A stretch of DNA of 48,846 nucleotides, from contig JAFZNQ010000027.1 in NCBI GenBank assembly GCA_017552965.1, forward strand, positions 1 to 48,846, given 5' to 3'. The position numbers and the translations under genes are program-made. Positions within the stretch are counted from its first letter, which is position 1, and every line of letters begins with the position of its first letter. The stretch comes from Abditibacteriota bacterium (GTDB lineage: Bacteria > Armatimonadota > UBA5829). Positions 23,290 through 31,119 of this stretch are shown piece by piece. Below the pieces are notes generated by a model that saw only the letters and a program-made list of their open reading frames with translations, did not search any database and was not told where the DNA came from.

Positions 23290-25160
23290 TCAAGGTCAAC
23301 AGCCCCGAGGATCTGAAACATCTGTCTCTCGAAGAAAAAAAGCAATATGCTGCAGAGCTGAGAGAGACCATCATCCGCACGGTATCGGAAAACGGAGGAC
23401 ATCTGGCCTCCAACCTGGGAGTGGTGGAGCTGACTATAGCCCTGCACAGCGTGTTTGATTCCCCCAGGGACAAGATCATCTGGGACGTGAGCCATCAGGC
23501 CTACGCCCACAAGCTCATATGCGGCCGTTCGGAGGAGTTCCATACCCTGAGAAAGCCGGGAGGCATCTCCGGCTTTACCAACACGGGGGAGAGCCCTCAC
23601 GACGTCTTTACCTTCGGACATGCCGGAGCCAGCATCTCCGCCGCCATGGGACTGGCCAAGGCCAGGGACCTGAGCGGAGGCAGCGAGCGCATAGTGGCCG
23701 TCATAGGCGACGGCTCCATAGGCTCGGGCCTGTGCTTCGAGGCCCTGAACAATCTGGTGTCTGCCAGGACCAATCTGATAGTGGTGCTCAACGACAACAC
23801 CATGTCCATTTCCCGCAACGTGGGCGCCTTTGCCAAGCATCTGACCAAGCTGAGACTGAAGAAAAAGCTGGCCAAGCGCTACAGGGATATCAGGGCCATG
23901 CTGACGCCCCTGCCCGGAGGCAGCTTTTTGTACAGGGCCATCAAGGGCATCATCAACGGCTTTATCCGCCTGTTCCAGTCCCAGCAGGGCGTCATGTTCG
24001 AAGAATTGGGCTTCAGCTATCTGGGCCCCTATGACGGGCACAATATAGCCGAGCTGGAGGACGTGCTGTCCGCCGCCGGCCGTCTGGGAGGCGGCGTGGT
24101 GGTGCACGTGATCACCAAAAAGGGCATGGGCTACTGTCACGCCGAGGAGCACCCGGACAAGTTCCACGGCATCAGCCCCTTTGAGCAGGATTCGGGACAG
24201 GTGATAGCCAGGTCCGCGTCTCCCTCCTTCACCGAGCTGTTTTCCAAAAAGCTGGTGGAGCTGGGTGAAAAGGACCCCCGCATCACCGCCATCACGGCAG
24301 GTATGGCGGACGGCACCGGCGTCAGGAGCTTTGCCACCCGGTTCCCGGAGCGCAGCTTTGACGTGGGCATCTCCGAGGGCCACGCCGTCACCTTCAGCGC
24401 CGGCCTTGCCAGAGGCGGCCGCATACCGGTGGTGGCCATTTATTCCACCTTTTTGCAGAGAGCCTATGACAGCATAGCCCATGACATCTGTCTTCAGGGA
24501 CTGCCGGTGATACTGGCCATAGACCGGGCCGGGCTGGTGGGGGACGACGGCCCCACACATCACGGAGTCTTTGATATAGCCTATCTCAGGCATCTGCCCA
24601 ATATGACCATATGCGCTCCCCGCAACGGAGAGCTGCTGGGCGCCCTGATGGACTTCGCAGCCGCCAGCGGCTCGGCCGTGGCAGTCAGGTATCCCAGAGG
24701 AGCCGCCCCCGAGCCTTTGGCAGGGGAGCCGGCCTTTGAGGGAGAAGCTCAGTGTCTCCTGAGAGGCAGCGACGCCCTCATAGCCGCGGCGGGCCCCATG
24801 GCATACACGGCCCTTCGGGCTGCGGAGCTGCTGTCGGCAGAAGGCGTCAGCCTCGAGGTGTGGGACCCCGTGTTCCTGAAGCCCCTGAGCCCTGCCCTCT
24901 GCGCCCGCATGACAGAGCTGGGACGCCCTGTGTTCACTCTGGAGGACGGAGCGGCCGCCGGCGGCTTTGGCTCGGCGGTGGGAGAAATGCTGACGGAGGC
25001 AGGCTGCCCCGGGCTCCACGTCCACAGCTTCGGCATCCCCGACAGATTTGTGGAGCATGGCGGAGTCAAGTATCTGAGAGAGCAGCTGGGCCTTTCGGCG
25101 GAGGCTGTGGCCGCAGAGATAAAAGCGCGGCTGGCAAGCTGCCGCCGGGACAATGGGTGA
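23286..25160 (+). CDS. dxs: 1-deoxy-D-xylulose-5-phosphate synthase
   Basis: DXS condenses pyruvate and glyceraldehyde 3-phosphate in the first MEP step, using thiamine diphosphate. The 624-residue length is normal. Visible are the N-terminal NLGVVELTIALH, the SHQAYAHK histidine, the thiamine/Mg motif GDGSIGSGLCFEALNN, the SEGHAVTFSAGLA segment with the catalytic glutamate, and DRAGLVGDDGPTHHGVFD. The ATG overlaps the stop of the previous gene as ATGA. A terminator at 25167-25194 closes the ricT-metG-ispE-dxs transcript. Confidence 0.97.
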   Translation: MIKVNSPEDLKHLSLEEKKQYAAELRETIIRTVSENGGHLASNLGVVELTIALHSVFDSPRDKIIWDVSHQAYAHKLICGRSEEFHTLRKPGGISGFTNTGESPHDVFTFGHAGASISAAMGLAKARDLSGGSERIVAVIGDGSIGSGLCFEALNNLVSARTNLIVVLNDNTMSISRNVGAFAKHLTKLRLKKKLAKRYRDIRAMLTPLPGGSFLYRAIKGIINGFIRLFQSQQGVMFEELGFSYLGPYDGHNIAELEDVLSAAGRLGGGVVVHVITKKGMGYCHAEEHPDKFHGISPFEQDSGQVIARSASPSFTELFSKKLVELGEKDPRITAITAGMADGTGVRSFATRFPERSFDVGISEGHAVTFSAGLARGGRIPVVAIYSTFLQRAYDSIAHDICLQGLPVILAIDRAGLVGDDGPTHHGVFDIAYLRHLPNMTICAPRNGELLGALMDFAAASGSAVAVRYPRGAAPEPLAGEPAFEGEAQCLLRGSDALIAAAGPMAYTALRAAELLSAEGVSLEVWDPVFLKPLSPALCARMTELGRPVFTLEDGAAAGGFGSAVGEMLTEAGCPGLHVHSFGIPDRFVEHGGVKYLREQLGLSAEAVAAEIKARLASCRRDNG

Positions 25161-25166
25161 CACGGC

Positions 25167-25194
25167 AGAGAGGACAGAGACCTCTCTTTTTTTT
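25167..25194 (+). terminator. Terminator after dxs
   Basis: AGAGAGG (25167-25173), seven-base loop, CCTCTCT (25181-25187), then a T-run to 25194. Confidence 0.88.
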
Positions 25195-25243
25195 GCCCCG
25201 GGCGCCGAACTGAATATAAAAAGGACCACAAGGAGACCCTTTT

Positions 25244-26350
25244 ATGCGTATCATCTTTATTTCCCTTTTGCTGTGCGCATTGTGCGCCGCCGCAATGGCG
25301 GTGGAATACAGATCCGCCACTGTCGAAGAAGACGTGGATTGGTACAACGCCAACGAAAAGCCCCTGAGGCTCTACGGCCTGTTGCCTCCCACGGAGGAGG
25401 AGCCCTATTTCCACCGGATGCCGGGAGAGGCGGCCAAGCGGGTGTCCGGGGGAGTCTATGACAGCCAGATAGTCACCTCCGGGGGCAGAGTGCGCTTTTA
25501 CACCGATTCTCCCTTTATAGTCATCCACACCCGGCTGTGGCGGGCAGGCCTCAGGAGCTTTATGAACCGCATCATCTACGCCGGCTTTGACGTATATCTG
25601 CAACGGGACAGGGAGATCCCCAGATACGTGGGCTACGTGACCACGGATCATGACAACTACGGGGACGACGACACCCTCCTGCGGCTGCCTTCTCCCGGGA
25701 CCGTCACCGTGTTCACGCCTCTCTACGGAGGGGTCAGGGAGCTCTATATCGGGGTGCAAAAGGGTTCCGTCATCAGGGAAGCCCATGACTACAAATACGA
25801 GAAGCCGGTGGTCTTTTACGGCTCCTCCATCACCCACGGCGCCTGCGCCTCCCGCAACGGCAACTCCTACGAGGCCCTGCTGTCCCGGTCGCTGGACATG
25901 AACTTTGTCAATCTGGGCTTTGGGGGCTGCGCTCTGGGAGAGCAGGCCATGGCGGAATATATAGGCGGGCTGGATATGAGCGTCTTTGTCATGGACTACG
26001 ATCACAACGCCCCTACGGAGGAGCATCTGCGGGACACCCACTACGCCTTTTACAGGACAGTGCGGGATCGGCAGCCGGAGGTGCCCATCATCATGCTCTC
26101 CCGGCCCAAGCCTCAGCTGTGGACCGACGAAGCCGAGAGAAGGAACATCATCAGGAATACCTGGAAGAGAGCCCGGGACGAGGGTGACAAGCACGTGTAT
26201 TTCATAGACGGCTCCACGCTGGTGGACGCCTATGCCGGCGACGCCTGGTCCGTGGACCGGGTGCACCCCAACGACTACGGCTTTGTGAACATGGCCAAGG
26301 GCATCGAAAAGGTGCTGAAGCCCCTGCTGACCCACAAGGCCGGCAAGTGA
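25244..26350 (+). CDS. Secreted SGNH/GDSL-type esterase
   Basis: A 368-residue exported hydrolase. Residues 1-19 are a signal peptide. An N-terminal beta-sandwich (to about residue 175) resembles the SGNH_hydro accessory domain. The catalytic domain has block I GSSITHGAC with nucleophile Ser195, block II FGGCAL, block III MDYDHNAP with the oxyanion Asn, and block V DRVHPN with Asp338 and His341. Members of this group deacetylate or deacylate carbohydrates, which suits a glycan-degrading lifestyle; the exact ester is unknown. AAGGAGA precedes the ATG. A weak TATAAA at about 25215 may serve as its -10. Confidence 0.88.
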   Translation: MRIIFISLLLCALCAAAMAVEYRSATVEEDVDWYNANEKPLRLYGLLPPTEEEPYFHRMPGEAAKRVSGGVYDSQIVTSGGRVRFYTDSPFIVIHTRLWRAGLRSFMNRIIYAGFDVYLQRDREIPRYVGYVTTDHDNYGDDDTLLRLPSPGTVTVFTPLYGGVRELYIGVQKGSVIREAHDYKYEKPVVFYGSSITHGACASRNGNSYEALLSRSLDMNFVNLGFGGCALGEQAMAEYIGGLDMSVFVMDYDHNAPTEEHLRDTHYAFYRTVRDRQPEVPIIMLSRPKPQLWTDEAERRNIIRNTWKRARDEGDKHVYFIDGSTLVDAYAGDAWSVDRVHPNDYGFVNMAKGIEKVLKPLLTHKAGK

Positions 26351-26363
26351 CGGAGGACGCGCC

Positions 26364-26570
26364 ATGAACGTAAAGTGGATAGACGGCTTTGAGATCAGGA
26401 CGGAGGCCGCCGGCGGCGCCGTCTCTATCAGGGCCAACAGAGAGGGGCTGCTGTCTCTGGCGGGCATTTTTGCCGCCCTGGCGGAGGAGCCCGACGGGAG
26501 CCATATACATCTGGACGCCTTCAATTCCCTGGAGGAGGGCTCGGCGGAGCTCATCGTGGAAAAAGGATAG
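26364..26570 (+). CDS. Small protein resembling the Imm32 immunity family
   Basis: A 68-residue protein starting at an ATG with GGAGGA upstream, 13 bases after the esterase. The pattern VSIRANREGLLSLAGIFAAL, then SHIHLDAF and SAELIVEKG, resembles the Imm32 immunity-protein family of polymorphic toxin systems. No toxin gene is near. It could equally be a housekeeping relative of that fold; my recognition is by pattern only. It is probably co-transcribed with the esterase. Confidence 0.55.
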   Translation: MNVKWIDGFEIRTEAAGGAVSIRANREGLLSLAGIFAALAEEPDGSHIHLDAFNSLEEGSAELIVEKG

Positions 26571-26613
26571 CAGCGTCCGGGCAAACTTTTTTCGTTCCCG
26601 TGGCGCAAACGCC

Positions 26614-26642
26614 TTGTTTTTCACGGCGGATTGTGATATAAT
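26614..26642 (+). promoter_or_regulatory. Promoter of the orphan 116-residue protein gene
   Basis: TTGTTT (26614-26619), 17-base spacer, TATAAT (26637-26642) preceded by TGA. The start codon follows after GGAGGA at about 26680. Confidence 0.75.
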
Positions 26643-26691
26643 AATATAGCGTAACACTAACAGGTAACTACACTCGTCGGAGGATACGATA

Positions 26692-27042
26692 ATGGCAACA
26701 GGCAAAATATCTAAAAATGCGCGCCGTTCCGGACTTATGTCCCAGGGTGAGCACAAAGTTGTTATAGAGAACGACACCACCAGAGGAAAGGTCTTTGTAG
26801 AGATCCGCTCCAAGCTGGAAGAGGGCAACGTGCCCTTCCAGAATCTCTCTTCGAGCCATCCTATTTCCATATCCAAGGGCTCCTTTGAGCAGGCTGCCGA
26901 GATAGTCAAGGCTGCGCTGGGCGACCGCTACAGCGTGGAAAAGGAAGAGGCCGGCTGTCTCGTGATGGTGGAAAACACCCCCAAGACTCCTGCCCGCATG
27001 GTAGTCAGGGAAAGCCCCTTCAGCTGGTATAAGGCCAACTGA
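26692..27042 (+). CDS. Conserved-looking 116-residue protein of unknown function
   Basis: I do not recognise this protein. The first 15 residues are basic (ATGKISKNARRSG), which could bind nucleic acid. The rest alternates strands and one helix (VFVEIRSKLEEG, then SFEQAAEIVKAALGDRY, then CLVMVENT), so a small alpha/beta fold is likely. There is no signal peptide or membrane segment. Good promoter and ribosome binding site plus its own terminator indicate a well-expressed single gene. Codon use is like its neighbours, which argues for a real gene. Confidence 0.75.
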   Translation: MATGKISKNARRSGLMSQGEHKVVIENDTTRGKVFVEIRSKLEEGNVPFQNLSSSHPISISKGSFEQAAEIVKAALGDRYSVEKEEAGCLVMVENTPKTPARMVVRESPFSWYKAN

Positions 27043-27051
27043 TCAGGAGAA

Positions 27052-27093
27052 ATGCAAGCACCGCGCAGTCGGTGCTTTTTTTTACCGTCATGA
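27052..27093 (+). CDS. Possible 13-codon leader ORF overlapping the terminator and dxr start
   Basis: ATG at 27052 opens a 13-codon frame (MQAPRSRCFFLPS) that runs through the terminator stem and T-run and stops at TGA 27091-27093, overlapping the dxr ATG (27090) as ATGA. AGGAGA lies at 27045-27050, but its spacing of one base is too short for good initiation. If translated, it would both couple to dxr and interfere with the hairpin. Confidence 0.3.
   Translation: MQAPRSRCFFLPS
27056..27083 (+). terminator. Terminator immediately before dxr
   Basis: AAGCACCG (27056-27063), loop CGCAGT, CGGTGCTT (27070-27077), then T to 27083. The dxr ATG is only seven bases beyond the T-run, so dxr either needs read-through or an unseen promoter upstream. 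See the separate note on the dxr leader. Confidence 0.85.
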
Positions 27094-28241
27094 TCAATAT
27101 TTGTTTGCTGGGGTCCACGGGCTCCATCGGCACTCAGGTGCTGGACGTAGCCCGGCGTCTGCCGGACCGGATACATATCACGGCCCTGTCCGCCATGTAC
27201 AACGGGGAGAGGCTGCTGGAACAGATACGGGAATTTGGCCCGGAATACGCCTCCATAGGCACGGAAAAGGGCTTTGAAGAATTGAAGGACCGGGCGCCTG
27301 CGGGCACGGAGCTCCTGTGGGGCCCCGACAGCATGATCCATATGGCGACTCTGCCGCAGATATCCAAGACCGTGGTGTCCGTGGCGGGCTTTCCCGGCTT
27401 TGCCCCCACTATGGCGGCCCTGAAGGCCGGCAAGACCGTGTGCCTGGCCTCCAAGGAGGTGCTGGTGGCCGGAGGGCATCTGGTGAGCCGTCTGGCCAAA
27501 AGGATGCAGAGCCCCATAGTGCCCATCGACTCGGAGCATTCAGCCGTGTTCCAGTGTCTGCAGGGAGAGCGCCGGGAGTCGGTCAGAAGGATCATCATCA
27601 CCGCCTCCGGCGGCGCCTTCAGAGACAGGACCACCGAGGAGATGCGCCACGTGACCCCCGCCCAGGCATTGGATCATCCTACCTGGAAAATGGGCAAAAA
27701 GGTGACTGTGGACTGCGCGACCCTCATGAACAAGGGTCTGGAGGTCATAGAGGCAAAGTGGCTCTTTGATCTGGAGCCGGAGCAGGTGTCAGTGGTGCAG
27801 CACAGGGAGAGCATAGTCCACAGCATGGTGGAATATCATGACTCCGCTGTCATAGCCCAGCTGGGCGCGCCGGATATGAGAGTGCCCATCCAATACGCGC
27901 TGCTCTATCCCGACAGAGCGGCCTCGGGACTGCCGGGGCTGGACCTGGTCAAGGCCGGAGCCCTTCATTTCGAGGAGCCGGACACGGTCCGTTTCCCCGC
28001 GCTGGAGCTGGCCCGGTCTGCCTTGAAGGCAGGGGGCAGCGTTCCCTGCGTCATGAGCGCGGCGGACAAGGCCGCCGTGGACCTGTTTCTCGACGGGAAG
28101 ATAGGCTTTTTGGATATAGTGCCTCTGGTGGAGAGGGAAATGGAGAGGACGCCCTTTGTCCCGGACCCCTCCCTGGAGGAGATCATCGCCATCAACGACG
28201 AAGTGGAGCAGCGGGTCCTGAGAGAACACGGGAGCGGGTAA
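27090..28241 (+). CDS. dxr: 1-deoxy-D-xylulose-5-phosphate reductoisomerase
   Basis: DXR converts DXP to methylerythritol phosphate with NADPH and a divalent metal. Starting at ATG 27090 the protein has 383 residues, normal for the family. Visible are the NADPH loop GSTGSIGTQVLDV, LASKEVLVAGG, the metal site PIDSEHSAVFQ, TASGGAFRD, the substrate region HPTWKMGKKVTVD with ATLMNKGLE, and HRESIVHSMVEYHD. No Shine-Dalgarno precedes this ATG because the T-tract of a terminator is there; an upstream GTG at 27072 lies inside the hairpin and is unlikely. Together with ispE and dxs this gives three MEP enzymes in 7 kb. Confidence 0.95.
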   Translation: MINICLLGSTGSIGTQVLDVARRLPDRIHITALSAMYNGERLLEQIREFGPEYASIGTEKGFEELKDRAPAGTELLWGPDSMIHMATLPQISKTVVSVAGFPGFAPTMAALKAGKTVCLASKEVLVAGGHLVSRLAKRMQSPIVPIDSEHSAVFQCLQGERRESVRRIIITASGGAFRDRTTEEMRHVTPAQALDHPTWKMGKKVTVDCATLMNKGLEVIEAKWLFDLEPEQVSVVQHRESIVHSMVEYHDSAVIAQLGAPDMRVPIQYALLYPDRAASGLPGLDLVKAGALHFEEPDTVRFPALELARSALKAGGSVPCVMSAADKAAVDLFLDGKIGFLDIVPLVEREMERTPFVPDPSLEEIIAINDEVEQRVLREHGSG

Positions 28242-28259
28242 GAGCCCGCTCTCTTTTTT
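28230..28259. terminator. Terminator between dxr and the convergent URO-D gene
   Basis: Nine-pair stem (28230-28238 with 28245-28253, including one G-T pair) around a six-base loop that carries the dxr stop, followed by a T-run to 28259. Confidence 0.85.
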
Positions 28260-29274
28260 AGCTGTAGACTCCTTCTTCTATGAAGATATGCCTGGCCCAA
28301 TCGGCCCATTCGTCCCGGACTCCTATGTCGTCCAGGGTGGGGTAGTCCTTGGCTATGAGGCCGCCGCCGTGGGACCCGAAGGTGCGGAGCATGAGGCGGG
28401 CCTCCGCCTCTATCTTGTCCCGGTCGCCTGTGACCAGTATCTTTTGTATGTCCACGGGGCTCCAGAAGGTGCACCGGCCTCCGAACTCCTTGTCAAGCCT
28501 TTCGGTGCCCGCCAGCTGGGGCTGGTCAAACTGAAACACGTCCACCCCTGCCTCGATCAGGTCCCCTATGATGTCATACACCCAGCCGCAGGAGTGCAAC
28601 AGCATCTTCATGTCCTGCCGGTGGCACTGACGGGCAAAGGCGGTGTAGAGAGGCTTGAACACCTCCCGCCACAGCCGGGGATTCAGGAGCATGCGCTCCT
28701 GGGTGCCCAGGTCGTCGGCAAAGCACACGGCGTCCACCCCGCGGCCTTTCCAGCAGGAGAGTATCTCCGAATAATACGAAAAGAGCTTGTCCAGCAGAGT
28801 GAGCACCTTGTCCTTTTCCAGCAGGATGTCCATCAGGTAGTTTTCCAGCCGACGGAAATTGTAGGTGCCGGCAAAAAAGCCGTTGCAGCCCACCAGAAAG
28901 AATTTGTCGCTGCGGCGGGCTGTCTGCTCCACCTCGTCAAAGTAACTCCTGTCTAAGGCGGGCATCTCAAAAGAAGCTATGTCCTCCCACAGGCTGTTTT
29001 CCAGACCTCCCTTGAGGCATTCCCCCTTGGTCTTGCCGTTGAGCCTGCCGTATATGTCGCCGTTGGCGTTCTGCATCAGCTCTCCGTCAAAATCCGGAAA
29101 GAGCTGCACCAGCTCGGGATGCCGCCCCCAGGGGGCCAGCTCCGGCCGGGGATGCACGGGCCTGTAGGCTCCCGCTCCCTGCATGTCCGTCTTGTGTATC
29201 AGAGGAAAGTCCAGACCTATCCTCTCCGGCCTGTCAAACTCTATCACTCTTTTTATGAGTTCCTTGCTCGTCAT
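28258..29274 (-). CDS. Uroporphyrinogen decarboxylase (URO-D) family protein, probable methyltransferase-type
   Basis: A 338-residue cytoplasmic protein of the URO-D superfamily, which includes haem-pathway decarboxylases and the MtaA/MtbA corrinoid methyltransferases. The segment MLLHSCGWVYDIIGDLIEAGVDVF carries the His-x-Cys motif that binds zinc in methyltransferase members, and the N-terminus lacks the typical HemE RQAGRY motif. It is therefore unlikely to be HemE. No corrinoid protein or methyltransferase partner is adjacent, so the substrate is unknown. GGGAGGAG precedes the ATG. It is transcribed alone, convergent with dxr. Confidence 0.82.
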   Translation of the reverse strand: MTSKELIKRVIEFDRPERIGLDFPLIHKTDMQGAGAYRPVHPRPELAPWGRHPELVQLFPDFDGELMQNANGDIYGRLNGKTKGECLKGGLENSLWEDIASFEMPALDRSYFDEVEQTARRSDKFFLVGCNGFFAGTYNFRRLENYLMDILLEKDKVLTLLDKLFSYYSEILSCWKGRGVDAVCFADDLGTQERMLLNPRLWREVFKPLYTAFARQCHRQDMKMLLHSCGWVYDIIGDLIEAGVDVFQFDQPQLAGTERLDKEFGGRCTFWSPVDIQKILVTGDRDKIEAEARLMLRTFGSHGGGLIAKDYPTLDDIGVRDEWADWARHIFIEEGVYS

Positions 29275-29479
29275 GGCGCTCCTCCCTCTCAGGACCCTCG
29301 GTTTGGCCTGCCGCGGCAGCGCCCGGGCTCCTGTTATTCATATTATAGCACAATGACGGGACCGGGGCAACAGGGACCCTGCCTGCGGCAAAAAGAGACC
29401 GCCCGCTCGGAGATAATCCTCATGCTATCCTATCCGACAGAACCGCAAGCCCCGGCCGCGGACCAAGCCGGGCCGGGAT

Positions 29480-29508
29480 TTGATTATTTTGCCCTCATCT
29501 GCTATACT
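29480..29508 (+). promoter_or_regulatory. Promoter of the secreted beta-sandwich protein gene
   Basis: TTGATT (29480-29485), 17-base spacer, TATACT (29503-29508) preceded by TGC (extended -10). Confidence 0.65.
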
Positions 29509-29545
29509 GTCTCTGTCACTACGTATATCAATATGGGAGAAGCCT

Positions 29546-31072
29546 ATGCTGAAGATCCTCTGTCTGCTGCTGGTCCTGGCCTGCTCTGCAGCCTACTGCA
29601 AGTCCCCGGTGCTGTATCCGCCCGGCCATGCCCGGACTGCGGCGCCTGCCGCTTCCCGGCTGGCAAAGGCTCTGGGAGCAGCCCGGTGGTCTGCCCTTCC
29701 CGGCGAGGCAGAGGGCGGCTACGGAGTGTTCGTCCTGGGGCTTGGGGACACTGCTCCCTCCGAAGTGCCGGAGAGGAGCGTGCTCTTTACTCCTTACGGC
29801 ATATATCCCTCCTCCGAATCCTATTTTGACGAAGCCGCCGATTATTACATTCAGGAATACCTGACAGACGGCGAGTCTCACTGTCCGGGCTCCGAGGTGG
29901 TGTCTATCCGGGGCATACGGCTGGCCCTCAGGAGGGAGGGGTCTCCCTGCAAGACCAGCTACTCCGACTTCAACCCCGAATTTTCAGAGGAGCAGCTCCT
30001 CTCCTTTGACACTGCCGACATAGAGGGCGAGGCCTTCAGCAACTGCGAGGTGTCAGTGGACACCCGTTTTCAGCGGGAGGGGAAGGGGGCCCTCAGGATG
30101 GACATAGGAGGCGAAAAGAATACCCTGCGCAACGTGATGTGGCGCAGCGGCGCCGCCTTTCATCTCAACGTGGAGGACAAGCAAAGGACCACTCTCAAGC
30201 TGTGGGTCTACATAGAGGACACGGACTTCTTTGCCACAGACCACGACGCCATCTACGGCCGGCAGACAGATCAGGCCACTCTGTTTTTCCGCATCATTGA
30301 CGCCGAGGGCCGCTATCACGCCTGGAACCACACCCTCATGGGCAGCGGCTGGCACGAGGTGGAGCTGTCCTTTGCGCAGAACAACGGCTATTACGCCGAT
30401 CTGAACTATCATGATCTGGTGGGCTTCGGACTGCTGCTGGACGCCGACCCGGGGACTGTGGTGGAGCTGGACAGCCTGAGGGCAGTGAAATACAGGACCG
30501 TTCACAAGCCCTCCCGCCTGCCGCTGCCGGCCCGGCTCATCTCCGACTGCGAATACGACTCCTACGACGGCTGTATAGTGTCGGAGTGGTACGGGGGCTA
30601 TTTCTCCATGGGTGACAGCCTGTTCGGCCGCAGCTCCTACGCCATCAGGACCCACAGCGACAACGGGGATTTCAGGCAGTACGTGGGCTGCAACACGGGC
30701 CTCCGGCTGGACTACTACAACGACGAGCTGGTGCTGTGGATGAAGGTCAACGATCTCAATGCTCTGGAGCGCCTCTTCATAGAGCTCAACGAGGATCAGG
30801 ACCGCTTTGAATACGAAAAGAGCTTCACCCTTGAGGAGCTGCAAACGTACGGCCTGACTGCTCCCAATGAGTGGCGCCGGGTGGCTCTGCCTCTCACGGA
30901 TATGTGGGCCGGCTGTCCCGAGGAGCGAAAGGACGAAAAGTATCGTATGCCCCTGAATGCGGTGCGGTTTTACGCCTCGGCCAGAGACCACCGGCTCCTG
31001 GTGATGAAGCTGGACAAAATATACGTCACGGATAAACGCCGGCCTGACCCGGTCACTCCTCCCCGCAAATAA
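29546..31072 (+). CDS. Secreted protein with tandem beta-sandwich (CBM-like) domains
   Basis: A 508-residue exported protein; the start at 29546 has GGGAGA upstream and gives a signal peptide (about residues 1-18). After a 125-residue N-terminal part, two segments look like jelly-roll carbohydrate-binding or laminin-G-like domains: about 135-330 (SVDTRFQREGKGALRMDI, LKLWVYIED, then GWHEVELSF, VVELDSLRAV) and about 345-500 (SSYAIRTHSDNG, ELVLWMKVND, EWRRVALPL, VMKLDKIYV). The repeated order suggests an internal duplication. No catalytic motif is evident. It is convergent with the GH36 enzyme gene, which could act on the same polymer, but they do not share a transcript. Confidence 0.75.
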   Translation: MLKILCLLLVLACSAAYCKSPVLYPPGHARTAAPAASRLAKALGAARWSALPGEAEGGYGVFVLGLGDTAPSEVPERSVLFTPYGIYPSSESYFDEAADYYIQEYLTDGESHCPGSEVVSIRGIRLALRREGSPCKTSYSDFNPEFSEEQLLSFDTADIEGEAFSNCEVSVDTRFQREGKGALRMDIGGEKNTLRNVMWRSGAAFHLNVEDKQRTTLKLWVYIEDTDFFATDHDAIYGRQTDQATLFFRIIDAEGRYHAWNHTLMGSGWHEVELSFAQNNGYYADLNYHDLVGFGLLLDADPGTVVELDSLRAVKYRTVHKPSRLPLPARLISDCEYDSYDGCIVSEWYGGYFSMGDSLFGRSSYAIRTHSDNGDFRQYVGCNTGLRLDYYNDELVLWMKVNDLNALERLFIELNEDQDRFEYEKSFTLEELQTYGLTAPNEWRRVALPLTDMWAGCPEERKDEKYRMPLNAVRFYASARDHRLLVMKLDKIYVTDKRRPDPVTPPRK

Positions 31073-31077
31073 CAGAG

Positions 31078-31106
31078 CGCCCGCCGCGGAAGCGGCGGGC
31101 GAATTT
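31078..31106. terminator. Hairpin between convergent genes
   Basis: A perfect ten-base stem CGCCCGCCGC (31078-31087) and GCGGCGGGCG (31092-31101) with GGAA tetraloop, followed by only AATTTT. Probably terminates the plus-strand gene and shields the minus-strand one. Confidence 0.75.
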
Positions 31107-31119
31107 TCGTGTGGGCATT

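Noticed and set aside
28258-29274. Classical hemE
   Set aside because: It lacks the RQAGRY opening and has the HSCG zinc motif of methyltransferase-like members.
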